30,243 nucleotides of DNA from a virus: positions 1-30,243 of the IMG/VR virus record IMGVR_UViG_3300010151_000091; one strand, 5' to 3'. Made by a program: the position numbers and the translations under genes. A model generated the notes under the pieces. That model was given only the letters and a program-made list of their open reading frames with translations, did not search any database and was not told the origin of the DNA. Of this stretch, positions 1 through 9,200 are shown piece by piece (position 1 is the first letter of the stretch; each line of letters begins with the position of its first letter).

Positions 1-60
1 GCGCAAGCTTCATCAGACACTGCTAATAAGATTCATTTTTTAGTAATTAATAATAGTTAA
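1..60 (+). CDS. C-terminal end of an upstream gene, probably a virion protein (partial)
   Basis: Frame 1 is open from the window edge and ends at a TAA at 58-60, giving 19 residues that finish in an alternating hydrophobic strand (IHFLVINNS). The strand is followed 16 bases later by a well-spaced start of the next gene, as expected for a tightly packed late operon. The ending resembles the short beta-strand endings of the small virion-type proteins further on (for example the one ending at 1769). Function cannot be assigned from so little sequence. It could also be chance openness of a 60-base frame. Confidence 0.45.
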   Translation, partial: AQASSDTANKIHFLVINNS

Positions 61-76
61 TAAATAGGGGAATAAA

Positions 77-223
77 ATGAGTGATTTGAATGAAAGAATT
101 GCAAATCTTAAAAAGCAACAAGAACAACATAAGGAATTGTTCGTTAAATGCCAAGGTGCAATTGAAATACTAGAGGCAATGCTTAAAGAAGATAAAGAAG
201 AAAAAAAAGAAAATAAAAAATAG
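77..223 (+). CDS. Small charged coiled-coil protein, 48 aa
   Basis: ATG at 77 is preceded by AGGGG six bases upstream, and the frame runs to TAG at 221. The product starts MSDLNERIANLKKQQEQ and is a single heptad-like helix with a lysine/glutamate-rich end. It sits between a probable virion gene and a phosphoesterase gene on the same strand, 22 bases before the next start. I do not recognise a family. Small coiled-coil proteins of this type are common between phage structural genes and may be assembly factors, but that is inference. Codon use is AT-rich like its neighbours. Confidence 0.6.
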   Translation: MSDLNERIANLKKQQEQHKELFVKCQGAIEILEAMLKEDKEEKKENKK

Positions 224-245
224 TTTTTTGAAATAAGGGGATAAT

Positions 246-1028
246 ATGGCTAAGAGAAGCAAAGGTGTAGTCGAAAGAGCAATAGTAACACCAGATAAGC
301 ACTTTCCTATGCACGATAAAAAAGCAATAAACGTAGTCTGTCAAGCAATAGAAATTGTAAAACCTGATACATATATCGATTTAGGGGATACAGGAGAATG
401 GGAACATTTTAGTACACATTATTGGAAAGGAAGAAATGCAAAACCCATGGAAGATTTAATTCCACTGTTAGACAAAGATGTTAAAGTTGTCAATAAAGGA
501 ATGAACCAAATAGACAGAGCATTAGATAAAGTAAATTGCAAGGAAAGACATTTTGTACAAGGCAACCATGAAGTATGGTTAGATAAATTTGTTATTCGAT
601 ATCCTTATTTAGGACAATATAAAACAGAGAATGCTTTAAAATTAGAAGAAAGAGGTTATAAATATTATCCTTATAATAAAAAAGATAACTTAAAAATAGG
701 TAAGTTAAATTTTACACATGGTAAATTTACTGGGAAATATCATTCTTTTCAACATATAGATGCATGGGGAGAAAGTATTATGTATGGGCATACTCATGAT
801 TTACAAAGATTTACTAAAACTCGTAAAGGAGGGACTATAAGTGCTTGGAGTTTAGGATGTTTAAAAGATATAGAACTAGATGAAGATTGGTTAGGTGGGA
901 GATTAACTAATTGGAATCATGCTTTTGCAATAATAGATTTTTATAAAGATGATAACTATAATGTTCAAATTGTAGAAATCATAAATGGAAAAACCTCATT
1001 ATGGGGTCAATTGATAGAAGGTAAATAA
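246..1028 (+). CDS. Calcineurin-like metallophosphoesterase
   Basis: The 260-residue product carries the ordered metal-binding motifs of the calcineurin-like phosphoesterase superfamily: D17-x-H19, then DLGD at 45-48, GNHE at 106-109, a histidine in FTHG at 156-159 and YGHTH at 180-184. These residues build the two-metal centre, so the enzyme is expected to hydrolyse phosphomono- or diesters; the substrate cannot be told. Length is normal for a single-domain member. ATG at 246 follows AAGGGG. It lies in the late block and is followed nine bases later by a virion-type gene, so it is probably expressed late. Phage homologues are often encoded near structural genes; whether it acts on DNA, nucleotides or a virion component is unknown. 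Confidence 0.9.
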   Translation: MAKRSKGVVERAIVTPDKHFPMHDKKAINVVCQAIEIVKPDTYIDLGDTGEWEHFSTHYWKGRNAKPMEDLIPLLDKDVKVVNKGMNQIDRALDKVNCKERHFVQGNHEVWLDKFVIRYPYLGQYKTENALKLEERGYKYYPYNKKDNLKIGKLNFTHGKFTGKYHSFQHIDAWGESIMYGHTHDLQRFTKTRKGGTISAWSLGCLKDIELDEDWLGGRLTNWNHAFAIIDFYKDDNYNVQIVEIINGKTSLWGQLIEGK

Positions 1029-1037
1029 GGAGAATAA

Positions 1038-1769
1038 GTGGCAAATTTAATAGTAACACATACAGAAGCACTCACATTAAATGGTCAGGAATTTGGAAGT
1101 ACAAATACATTATCAATTTCAGGAATAAATAATATTGATAAGAGAATAGTATCTGTACCTCAATCAGAAGTTACTTTAGTTAGTTTTGGAACAGCTGTAG
1201 CTGCAGGAACATTTAAAGAAGGAAATGTCAGATATATTAGAATAACAAATAAAGATACAGCAAATCATTTATATTTGGTATTAAAAAATGAATATAATAA
1301 TGAATGTTGTTTAAAGTTAGATAAAGGACAGACATTTATTTATAATGCAGATTTAGCAAGTGGAGTAATTGATACAATGCTTGCAAATCAAGTGGCATTA
1401 GGATTTACTGAAGCAACAGGTGATACCGCTGATAGTAGTGATGATGTAACTAATATTACAGCTACAAATAAAATAATTCCAGGATTACGATTTACTCATG
1501 ATAATGCTAATCCAGTAGCAAATAGTAGTGTAGGAGCTGTAACAGGAGGAGATAGTACTGATGGTTATAGAGCAACAGCTCATACATTAGTTACTAGACA
1601 TGCAACTACAGGAGCAGAATCTGTTGCTGATATAGTCGACCATGCTACAGGCTCTTCCGATACTAATGGTACATCTACATATACTGCAGGATTTGGTGAT
1701 TTAGTAGAAATTACAGCTGAAGCAAGTGGCGGAGCAATAAGTGTTGAAGTTTTTGTAGCATCTACATAA
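1038..1769 (+). CDS. Virion-associated protein, beta-rich, 243 aa
   Basis: Translation begins at GTG (1038) with AAGGAG six bases upstream; no better ATG lies nearby. The N-terminal half (about residues 65-100) contains the pattern RYIRITNKD followed by LYLVLKNE and an aspartate/glycine turn, which resembles small phage virion proteins that fold as beta sandwiches. The rest is rich in Thr, Ser, Gly, Asp and Ala and ends in EVFVAST. Only two cysteines are present, adjacent (NECC). It sits in the late operon before membrane and tail genes. A decoration, head-fibre or tail-accessory role is plausible, but the family is not identified. Confidence 0.75.
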   Translation: MANLIVTHTEALTLNGQEFGSTNTLSISGINNIDKRIVSVPQSEVTLVSFGTAVAAGTFKEGNVRYIRITNKDTANHLYLVLKNEYNNECCLKLDKGQTFIYNADLASGVIDTMLANQVALGFTEATGDTADSSDDVTNITATNKIIPGLRFTHDNANPVANSSVGAVTGGDSTDGYRATAHTLVTRHATTGAESVADIVDHATGSSDTNGTSTYTAGFGDLVEITAEASGGAISVEVFVAST

Positions 1770-1778
1770 TCGTGCTTA

Positions 1779-2042
1779 ATGGATATTTTAAGTATATTAG
1801 ATACTTTTGGGATTCCAATAGCAGTAGCAATAAGTTTTGGATTCTTTATTTGGAAACAAAACAAGTTTATTCAAGATGAATTGCAGAAAGAATTAAGAGA
1901 ATCTTTTCATAGAGTTGAAGGGATTATTATTAAATTAATTGACCAGCAAAAAGTTATGCAATTAGGACAAAAAGGATTAGAAAGAAGTTATAAAAGTTTA
2001 GTAGATATTATAACAAAATTATATAATAATGAAAAAAGATAG
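1779..2042 (+). CDS. Small N-terminally anchored membrane protein (holin-like candidate), 87 aa
   Basis: The product has one hydrophobic segment at about residues 10-25 (FGIPIAVAISFGFFIW), followed by a long charged helix with coiled-coil spacing. The short polar N-terminus followed by a single helix and a basic cytoplasmic tail is typical of phage small membrane proteins, including some holins, but also of unrelated anchors. ATG at 1779 has no strong Shine-Dalgarno, so expression may depend on coupling to the preceding gene, nine bases upstream. Its end overlaps the next gene by 14 bases in another frame. Neighbouring small membrane proteins make a lysis role worth considering. Confidence 0.7.
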   Translation: MDILSILDTFGIPIAVAISFGFFIWKQNKFIQDELQKELRESFHRVEGIIIKLIDQQKVMQLGQKGLERSYKSLVDIITKLYNNEKR

Positions 2043-2268
2043 TATAGAAGAATATCGAAATAACATTACGTTACATTTAACTAGGATGAGCGGAGATATT
2101 GAGCATATAAAAGAAAAAGTTAATGATAATAATAATCAATTAAGTAGAATTAATGGCAGATTAAGAAAGGCTGAGAATAATATAACTAGTATGAAATCAA
2201 TTGGATTTACATTATATACTATTATAGGGGCAGTCTTAACTTGGTTTGGAATTCAAAAGGAGTTATAA
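2029..2268 (+). CDS. XhlA-like protein: coiled coil plus C-terminal membrane helix, 79 aa
   Basis: Residues about 5-53 form an amphipathic coiled coil with many Asn, Lys and Ile, and residues about 57-74 form a hydrophobic helix (IGFTLYTIIGAVLTWFGI). That order, a coil followed by a C-terminal transmembrane segment with a tryptophan, is the layout of XhlA-type haemolysin/holin-associated proteins. The match is by layout only. ATG at 2029 lies inside the end of the preceding membrane protein gene, so the two are probably translationally coupled and may act together. It runs directly into the next gene with no gap. Confidence 0.7.
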   Translation: MKKDSIEEYRNNITLHLTRMSGDIEHIKEKVNDNNNQLSRINGRLRKAENNITSMKSIGFTLYTIIGAVLTWFGIQKEL

Positions 2269-2775
2269 ATGGCTGATGCAGCAACAATGACAATTAAAGC
2301 AGTATTATTACCTGATGAAATACAGGCCACATTAAAAGATTTAACATTATCTTATACTCCTGCAGATGCTAGTGAAAAATGGTTTTATGGTATTATTAAT
2401 GTTCCTCATAATACAGGTGGTGTTGATTTAATAACTGGAAAATTTTTAGCTAATAGTGCTGGTGTTGCAACAGGTTCTGAAAATGAGGATATATCAACTT
2501 CAGATAAAGTAAAGTTTTTATTTATAAAAAATAGTGGAACAATAGATGGCAGTAGTACAACAGATGAAAGTGTTCATTTAGTTCTTGATGGTTCAGATGC
2601 TGCTCATGGTTCTACAAATGCTATAGAAATAAGTTCTGGACATTCTTGGTTTGCAAAACTTCCAAATACAACAGTTGGAGATTTACATGCAATATCAGCA
2701 GACCCAGACCAGACAGTAGGTGAAGGAAATGTTCAGTGTATAGTTGCAGCAATATTAGATGATATTTCTGCATAA
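2269..2775 (+). CDS. Virion-type beta-rich protein, 168 aa
   Basis: ATG at 2269 follows AAGGAG at 2259-2264. The product is rich in Ser, Thr, Ala, Gly and Asp, with strands such as VKFLFIKN and VHLVLDG, and has a tryptophan-containing GHSWFAKLP segment near residue 125. Composition and strand pattern are like the 243-residue protein at 1038, which suggests a minor capsid, decoration or tail-accessory protein. No catalytic motif is visible. Its TAA overlaps the next ATG by one base (TAATG), indicating translational coupling. Family not recognised. Confidence 0.72.
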   Translation: MADAATMTIKAVLLPDEIQATLKDLTLSYTPADASEKWFYGIINVPHNTGGVDLITGKFLANSAGVATGSENEDISTSDKVKFLFIKNSGTIDGSSTTDESVHLVLDGSDAAHGSTNAIEISSGHSWFAKLPNTTVGDLHAISADPDQTVGEGNVQCIVAAILDDISA

Positions 2776-3071
2776 TGTTACAAGGTTTATTAATTAAGAA
2801 AATAATAGATATAGTAATGAAACAATTACTTAAACAATTTGATTTTAATAAAATTCAAAAGTATGTTGAACAGCCAAATGAATTAGATAAGCAGGTAAAG
2901 TCTCTACAAAAGACTGTAAATAAGTATGGCAAATATATTGAAGAGGTTGAAAAGAGTATTGCTATTTTAAAAAAAGTAGCACATCCAAAAGCAAATTTTG
3001 TTTGTACCAGTTGTGGTACCAAAGCAAAAAGAGTAAAAGGTAAACTTAACAAAATCAAGGAGAAATTCTAA
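2775..3071 (+). CDS. Coiled-coil protein with a single CxxC knuckle, 98 aa
   Basis: The product starts with an amphipathic or hydrophobic helix (LLIKKIIDIVMKQLLKQF), continues as a coiled coil to about residue 70 and ends with FVCTSCGTKAKRVKGK and a basic tail. Only two cysteines are present, so a zinc site would require dimerisation; a redox or structural role is equally possible. It begins at a TAATG junction with the preceding gene and ends one base into the next start, so it belongs to a coupled set of small late genes. Function unknown. Confidence 0.7.
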   Translation: MLQGLLIKKIIDIVMKQLLKQFDFNKIQKYVEQPNELDKQVKSLQKTVNKYGKYIEEVEKSIAILKKVAHPKANFVCTSCGTKAKRVKGKLNKIKEKF

Positions 3072-3226
3072 TGGAACAAATAGGATTCTTTGCAAGTAAT
3101 TGGGAATGGTGCTTATTAGCTTTATATATAGTAGAAAAAGCTATTAAATTATCGCCTTCAACTAAAGATGATGTAGTTTGGGATATGATGATAAAACCTA
3201 TTGTTGATAAACTAAGAGGCAAGTAG
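3071..3226 (+). CDS. Small membrane-associated protein, 51 aa
   Basis: ATG at 3071 follows AAGGAG (3057-3062) and the frame ends at TAG 3224. The product begins MEQIGFFASNWEWCLLALYI, a hydrophobic segment flanked by tryptophans, then a polar turn (LSPSTKDD) and a second amphipathic stretch ending KPIVDKLRGK. It overlaps the preceding gene by one base and its stop overlaps the next GTG start by one base. It is the third short membrane-type protein in 1.5 kb, so it is another holin or membrane-adaptor candidate. I cannot place it in a named family. Confidence 0.6.
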   Translation: MEQIGFFASNWEWCLLALYIVEKAIKLSPSTKDDVVWDMMIKPIVDKLRGK

Positions 3227-6200
3227 TGCACAAAAAAGAGTTTCATATGAATGCTTGGAAAGGACTTAATTGCTTTTCTGAACAATCTGATATTGATGAT
3301 GATGAGTTTTCCCAGAATTGGAATGCTTCATTAGATAAATATGGAGTTGTGAGATTCTCAGGTGGTGGTAAAAAATACGGACAAAACCATCCTCATACGA
3401 ATACAGATTTTATTCCTGGGGGTGGTTTGTTTGCTTATAGTACAGATTATGTTGAAAATATTATATCTTCTGATTTCACTGTAGGTCATTTTGTTGATTA
3501 TGGGGTGGGATATATAAAAGCCACTCCAGGTACCGCTGTTATTGAACTTCAAAATCTTTCTCCAAGTGATTCTAGATATACAATTTTTAATACTCCAAGT
3601 TATTTTGATAATATGATGATTCATATTCATAAAGGTCCTGGAAAAGGGCAAATAAGAAAAATTATAAATTGGACTGGTGATGGGAGTGATAATGATGTAG
3701 GAACTAGTCCTAGATATGCTACAATAGATGGTGCTTTTGGTCATAAAGACCATGCAACAACTCCTATAACTGTCAGTGAGATTGAAGGAGAGGATATTCG
3801 ATTAAAAGATGTTGCTAAGGTAAGAATATGGAATACAGATATAGGTGTATTCGGAACTAAGGGATTATATGCTTCTCCTGAAATAGGTCCTGAAGGATTT
3901 AGTACTTTAATAATTACAGATGTAATTGGAAGAAAGTTGCATTTACATTTTACAGATGGAGATGCTGCAACTGCATTAGCTGAACCTCTTATGACATCAA
4001 CTACATTTGAAAAATGTACAAGTTCTGACCCTGCAAGTCCTTTTTATGGAACTGATAAAGTCAATACACATTATTTAATAAATGCAAATAATACCGCTGG
4101 AGTTGTTGTTGATAATATAGTAGCAGCTGTTACTGAAGCTACCGATGGTGATAATGATTATGTTCATATTGCTGCTGTTGATTGTACTACTACTGCTAGT
4201 GCTACTAATCCTGCAGCTGATGTTGTTTTATTTAAAGATGATAGTGGTTTAGGTAAAGGATATTGTGATATTGAATACATAGGGTGGTTTAATAAAATAA
4301 ATATGCCTGGGAATTCTTTTGAAGAGTATGAAGAATGGTGGCATGGTAATCCTGTTGCTTTTAACAAAAGTCTTGATATATACCAGCCATTTACAAAAGG
4401 CTTAGGAAGTACTCATGTAGATGATATTTCAAAAATTACAGTTTCTGGTCATCAATGGCAAGCAGGAGAATATGTAAGTTTAAAAGGGATAACAGGTAAA
4501 ACTGCTTATAACACTACTTTTAGAATTGAGTGGGTTGAAACTGATAATATATATGTATTTACAAATGGAATGGGTGGAAGTAGTTCTGGTGGTAGTATCG
4601 GATTTAGTAGTGCACAAGCTACAACTAGAGTAGTACAAAGTGGATTTACAGATAAATCTTATTATAAGATATATAAATGGAATTTTAGTCCGACTGGAGC
4701 AACAAGTCCATGGCATCAGGCATCTTCACAGACTTCTGCTCTTTTTTCTAATGTTCCTCATGATGAAACAAATACTAATCTTGAAGTAATGATAGACTCT
4801 GATACTCATACTGGAACAATATTTAAAAAAGAAATAGCATCATCTGCAAGTCCTGGATTAAGTCCATGGAATAGAATTTTTACAGCAAATACATTTATAT
4901 ATTCTTCAGGTGCTCCTTCTGCAGCTGTAGATGCTGCACAAAATAAAGCGGTAGATTTAGGATATATTGAACAAACAGGCATACCTCTAGTGCCAGGAGA
5001 ATCATATCAATTAAGTTTTGATATGAACTTTTTAACGTCATGGAAAATGTGGGCTGCAGATTTAGGTGATTCAGATATATTGCCTGGAGTTTTATTGTAT
5101 TCTCCAACTGCAGGAAGTCCTGATGATGTAGCAGATGGTACTGAGAGGGATTTAGTATTAATGTCAGATAATCAATGGGTAAGAAGTAATGAACCTGTTT
5201 CTGGAGATGCTATTGTCCCTTTTTCTAATATTATTAGGAATGGAGATTTTAAAGAGGCAGATGTAGCTCATGGTGATTTAGCTCCGTATAATTACTATGC
5301 TCTTCCAGATGGTAGTACAGATATAACTAATGAAGATGGAGACCCTGGGGAACTTGGATTTTGGACTGTAAAAGCTCCAACTTATCCAGATACAATTGAC
5401 AACAGCAATCGAGCGTTTAGGTATCGATTACTTAAAAATGAAGATGCTGAGAATGTTGATTATTTTGGTAATGATTCTACAACTCCTAAGTCATCAGTAG
5501 ATGGAGGATTTGATGGAGCTTCATGTCTTGCAATTCGGAATTCCACTACAGACCTAATACTTGGCGAAGATGATTTAACTGAGTATTATAAGACCTCTTA
5601 TGTGTATCAGAATGTTCAAGTGGATGGTGGTTGTTGGTACGATTTATATATAAAATGGGATGGTGGTGCATGGAAAGATAATAGCACTATTGGTCTTCGA
5701 TATAACGTGATGTGTAATGAGGATGTTGGGATAGTACAAGCAGGAAAAAGTATAATAGGGGGATGGTCTCAAAAACAACATACATCTAGAAGACATAGTG
5801 ATGACCATTTAGAGTATAATTCTGCTATTACTCCTATATATAGGCATATAGGTCAAGATGCTTATATTAATTCAAATATGACAGAAGCTGACCTTAGATT
5901 TGAATATCAAAGATTTTTTGTTCCAGAACATACTACAACAACTAATGCTGTTAGTATCCAAATACGAATATCACTTGATTGTGTTGGTTCAATGCATAAG
6001 CAAAATCGTATTTTTATAAGTGCTGTTAGTGTTAAGAAATCTTTTCCTGATTTAGTTCATATTGCAAAAGAAAATCAAGAGAATACATATAATAAGTCTT
6101 TAATACCTGTTTTAGGTGTACCTAAGATTAATGGTGGAGAAGCATTTACTAGCGGTATTGGTAGCCATGGAAGTTATAGTAGATTGGATACAGTATATAA

Positions 6201-9200
6201 TTGGGGACAATTTTATGACAAATGGAATACATATAAATTGAATTTTACAATTCCTACAGATGCAACAAATACAAGAGATTATATATTAAGAATATATGCT
6301 GGTAGATTTGGGTATACGAGTAAAACTGTTGTTAAAGCAAATGATTCTGTGATTCCAGATGGCAATAATGCATCTTCTAGATATCCTACTATGCAGGCTG
6401 TATGTATAGATAATATAGCTTTAGGAAAGAAAACTGGTGGAACAAGTGAAGATATAATATTAATGAGTGATAGTATAAAACCAACATCTGATGTTTCAGG
6501 GGAATCCTCAGTATATAGTTATTTAACATCTGGTGGTATATGGAATAAAGGATTTTTAAAGTGGAGATTTCCAAAGGCAGATACTGTATATAGTTATACA
6601 AATGGAATATTGAAAATGTCTGATGCTAATTTTGCAACAAACAATAACGATGTAATTTCTTATTTTTATTATAATAGACCTGTATTAGGTAATTATGATG
6701 TCAGTGGACATATGTTAACTGATAATCCTTTAGATTTTATTGAAGATGTTACTGTAACTCAATTTAAAGATTTTAATACTATTCCAGTACAAATAATGGG
6801 ATGTCATGAAGATATGTGGAGAGGTTATAGAATTGAATCTTTAAATACATTTTTAGATGTTCCAGATGTTGTTAGCCCTGCTCCTCTTAATTGGCATTAT
6901 ATGCAGTTTGATTGGAAAAAAACTATTATATCAAGTTATACAGATATATTGCAGAATTTACTTAATCAAAAATATCTTCAAAATATTCCAATTAAATATG
7001 TAGATATTACAGGTCAGAATCTTGCTACAAGACGTATGTCAAATCAAACTGATTCAGGAGGAACAGAATCTAATGGTCAATTTATGTTTGGAGGAACCAT
7101 TTCAACAGGAGAAGATGGAGCAGAAAGCACTACAATAGGCCATGTTTATAATAATCCTGTTATATTGCCTATTTCAGGTCTTGTTCCAAGACAATATAAA
7201 GGAGAAGATGTTCAAACTAGTATTGGTGGTGCACACCATCATCCTGACATTGATTTAATTGGGAATACATCTACTGGTGAGTTAGTTCCAGATGACCCAG
7301 CGGCTAGTCTTGTGCGTCATTATTTTTCTTACCCAGGATTAAAAGAAATTCCTAATCCAGATTTTGTCCCTCTACAAAGAGGCCTTCCTACTACAGATGA
7401 TGATACGGATGTAGGAGATGAGACAATCTTAATACCACATCCATATAGTGAAAATGGTATGTGTGGAGGAACAACTTTAACAGAATGTTTAGAATTGCAA
7501 TGGTCACATGCATCTACACCTGTTGCTATAGAACCAACAGAACCACCAGGAGATTTTTTAGGTCCAAGATATATGGCAGCTATGGAATTTGATTTAATAT
7601 TAAGTGCTTATGGGGCTTCGAGAGCAGAATCTACTGGAACAATAATAGGAGATGATAATGATTCTGTATGGAGAGAAGTTTTAGATTGTCCAATTCCAAA
7701 AATAAAAGCAACACTTCTTAGAATTCCTGAAGGTATTGAAATAGGGGATAATCTTTTGGATGGAATATTTGATGGTTCTTTAGTTTTAGATGATGAAATA
7801 TGTACACAGATATTACCTGGTACTGGAAAAACATTAAGGCAGAAAAAAGATGAAGGTGGAGATGATTTGTTCGGATATCATGATACTGAAGATGGTCATA
7901 CATTTTCATGTCATATTCCTTATAGATTTAATTTAGGAGTTCCAGTAGGACTTGATGGGAATAGAAGCGTTTTAACATCTTCAGATAATATGGCCCTTAA
8001 ACTTGAAATATTAGACCCTAAAAATAGTATAGGATACTTAGAGGCATTTATAGGCACATATCCAAATTCAGAGCCTACAGGAACAGCATATCATCATAGT
8101 TTAGGATATAATTTTTCTAAATGGGAAGCAAGATTCTACGAACAGTGGAAAGATTCTTCACTCGTATCTTGGAATGTTTCGGGGCAAGATATAAGTTTAA
8201 ATGTAGATTTTAAGGTTCCAAAGGATTCGAATAATCAAGAGATTTTAGATACCTCAGAAAGCTGGACAGATAGAATTTTTCAAGTTGGGTGTAGTACTGT
8301 TAATATATTTGATGAAGAGTCTGCGATATCTGTTGATGAAAACTTTAATGTTGGTGAAGATATTAAAATAGAAAGTAATCAGGCTCCTAAAATAGTTCTT
8401 TCTACTACCGATGCATTGCTTAAGCATGAGGCTATTAAAGGTATTAATATATACATGAAGGATAATGAATCTGATATTTGGTATTTACAAGCTAGTGTTG
8501 ATACTTTTAAAGGAACAATAAAATCATCAACTAATGGAAAAGAATTTCCATATACTTTTAGAAGTTATGGACAAAATGGTATTTTAGCAACAAATTATGA
8601 ACTTCCTGAAACATATCTTCTTAATTTTAATGAAATTGATAGTTATGAATCTAAATCTTTAGTATCTCAAGAAGATGGTTTAGTTCCTTCTAAATTAAAA
8701 TGCAGATATAAAACAGCTGTTCATTGTAATAATAGATTATATGTTGGAAATATAGAACAAGATGGTAGAGTTTATCCAGATAGAATGCTTAAAAGTCCTA
8801 TTGGTAAATATAATGTATTCCCAGCAAGTAGTTATATTGATGTTGCTATTAATGATGGTGATGAGATAACACATTTATCTTATTATAAAGATAAAATTTT
8901 ACAATTTAAAAGAAGAAAGGTTTTTGTTCTTAATATTTCTGGTGATTATGAATTTTTAGAAGATACATTTGATTATATTGGTGTATCAAGAGGATGTCAA
9001 GTTACTGATACTCCTTATGGAATTGCATGGGTAAATGCATCAGGATGTTTTTTATATGATGGAGAAAAATTAACTAATTTAATTTCAAATAAAATAGGAA
9101 CAGAAGGATTTCAATCTAATCCTGTTGGAACTACTACTAATTTTTGGATGATAGGGCATAAAGCTGATGACATTCCTGCTATTGGTTATATCGCCTCTAC

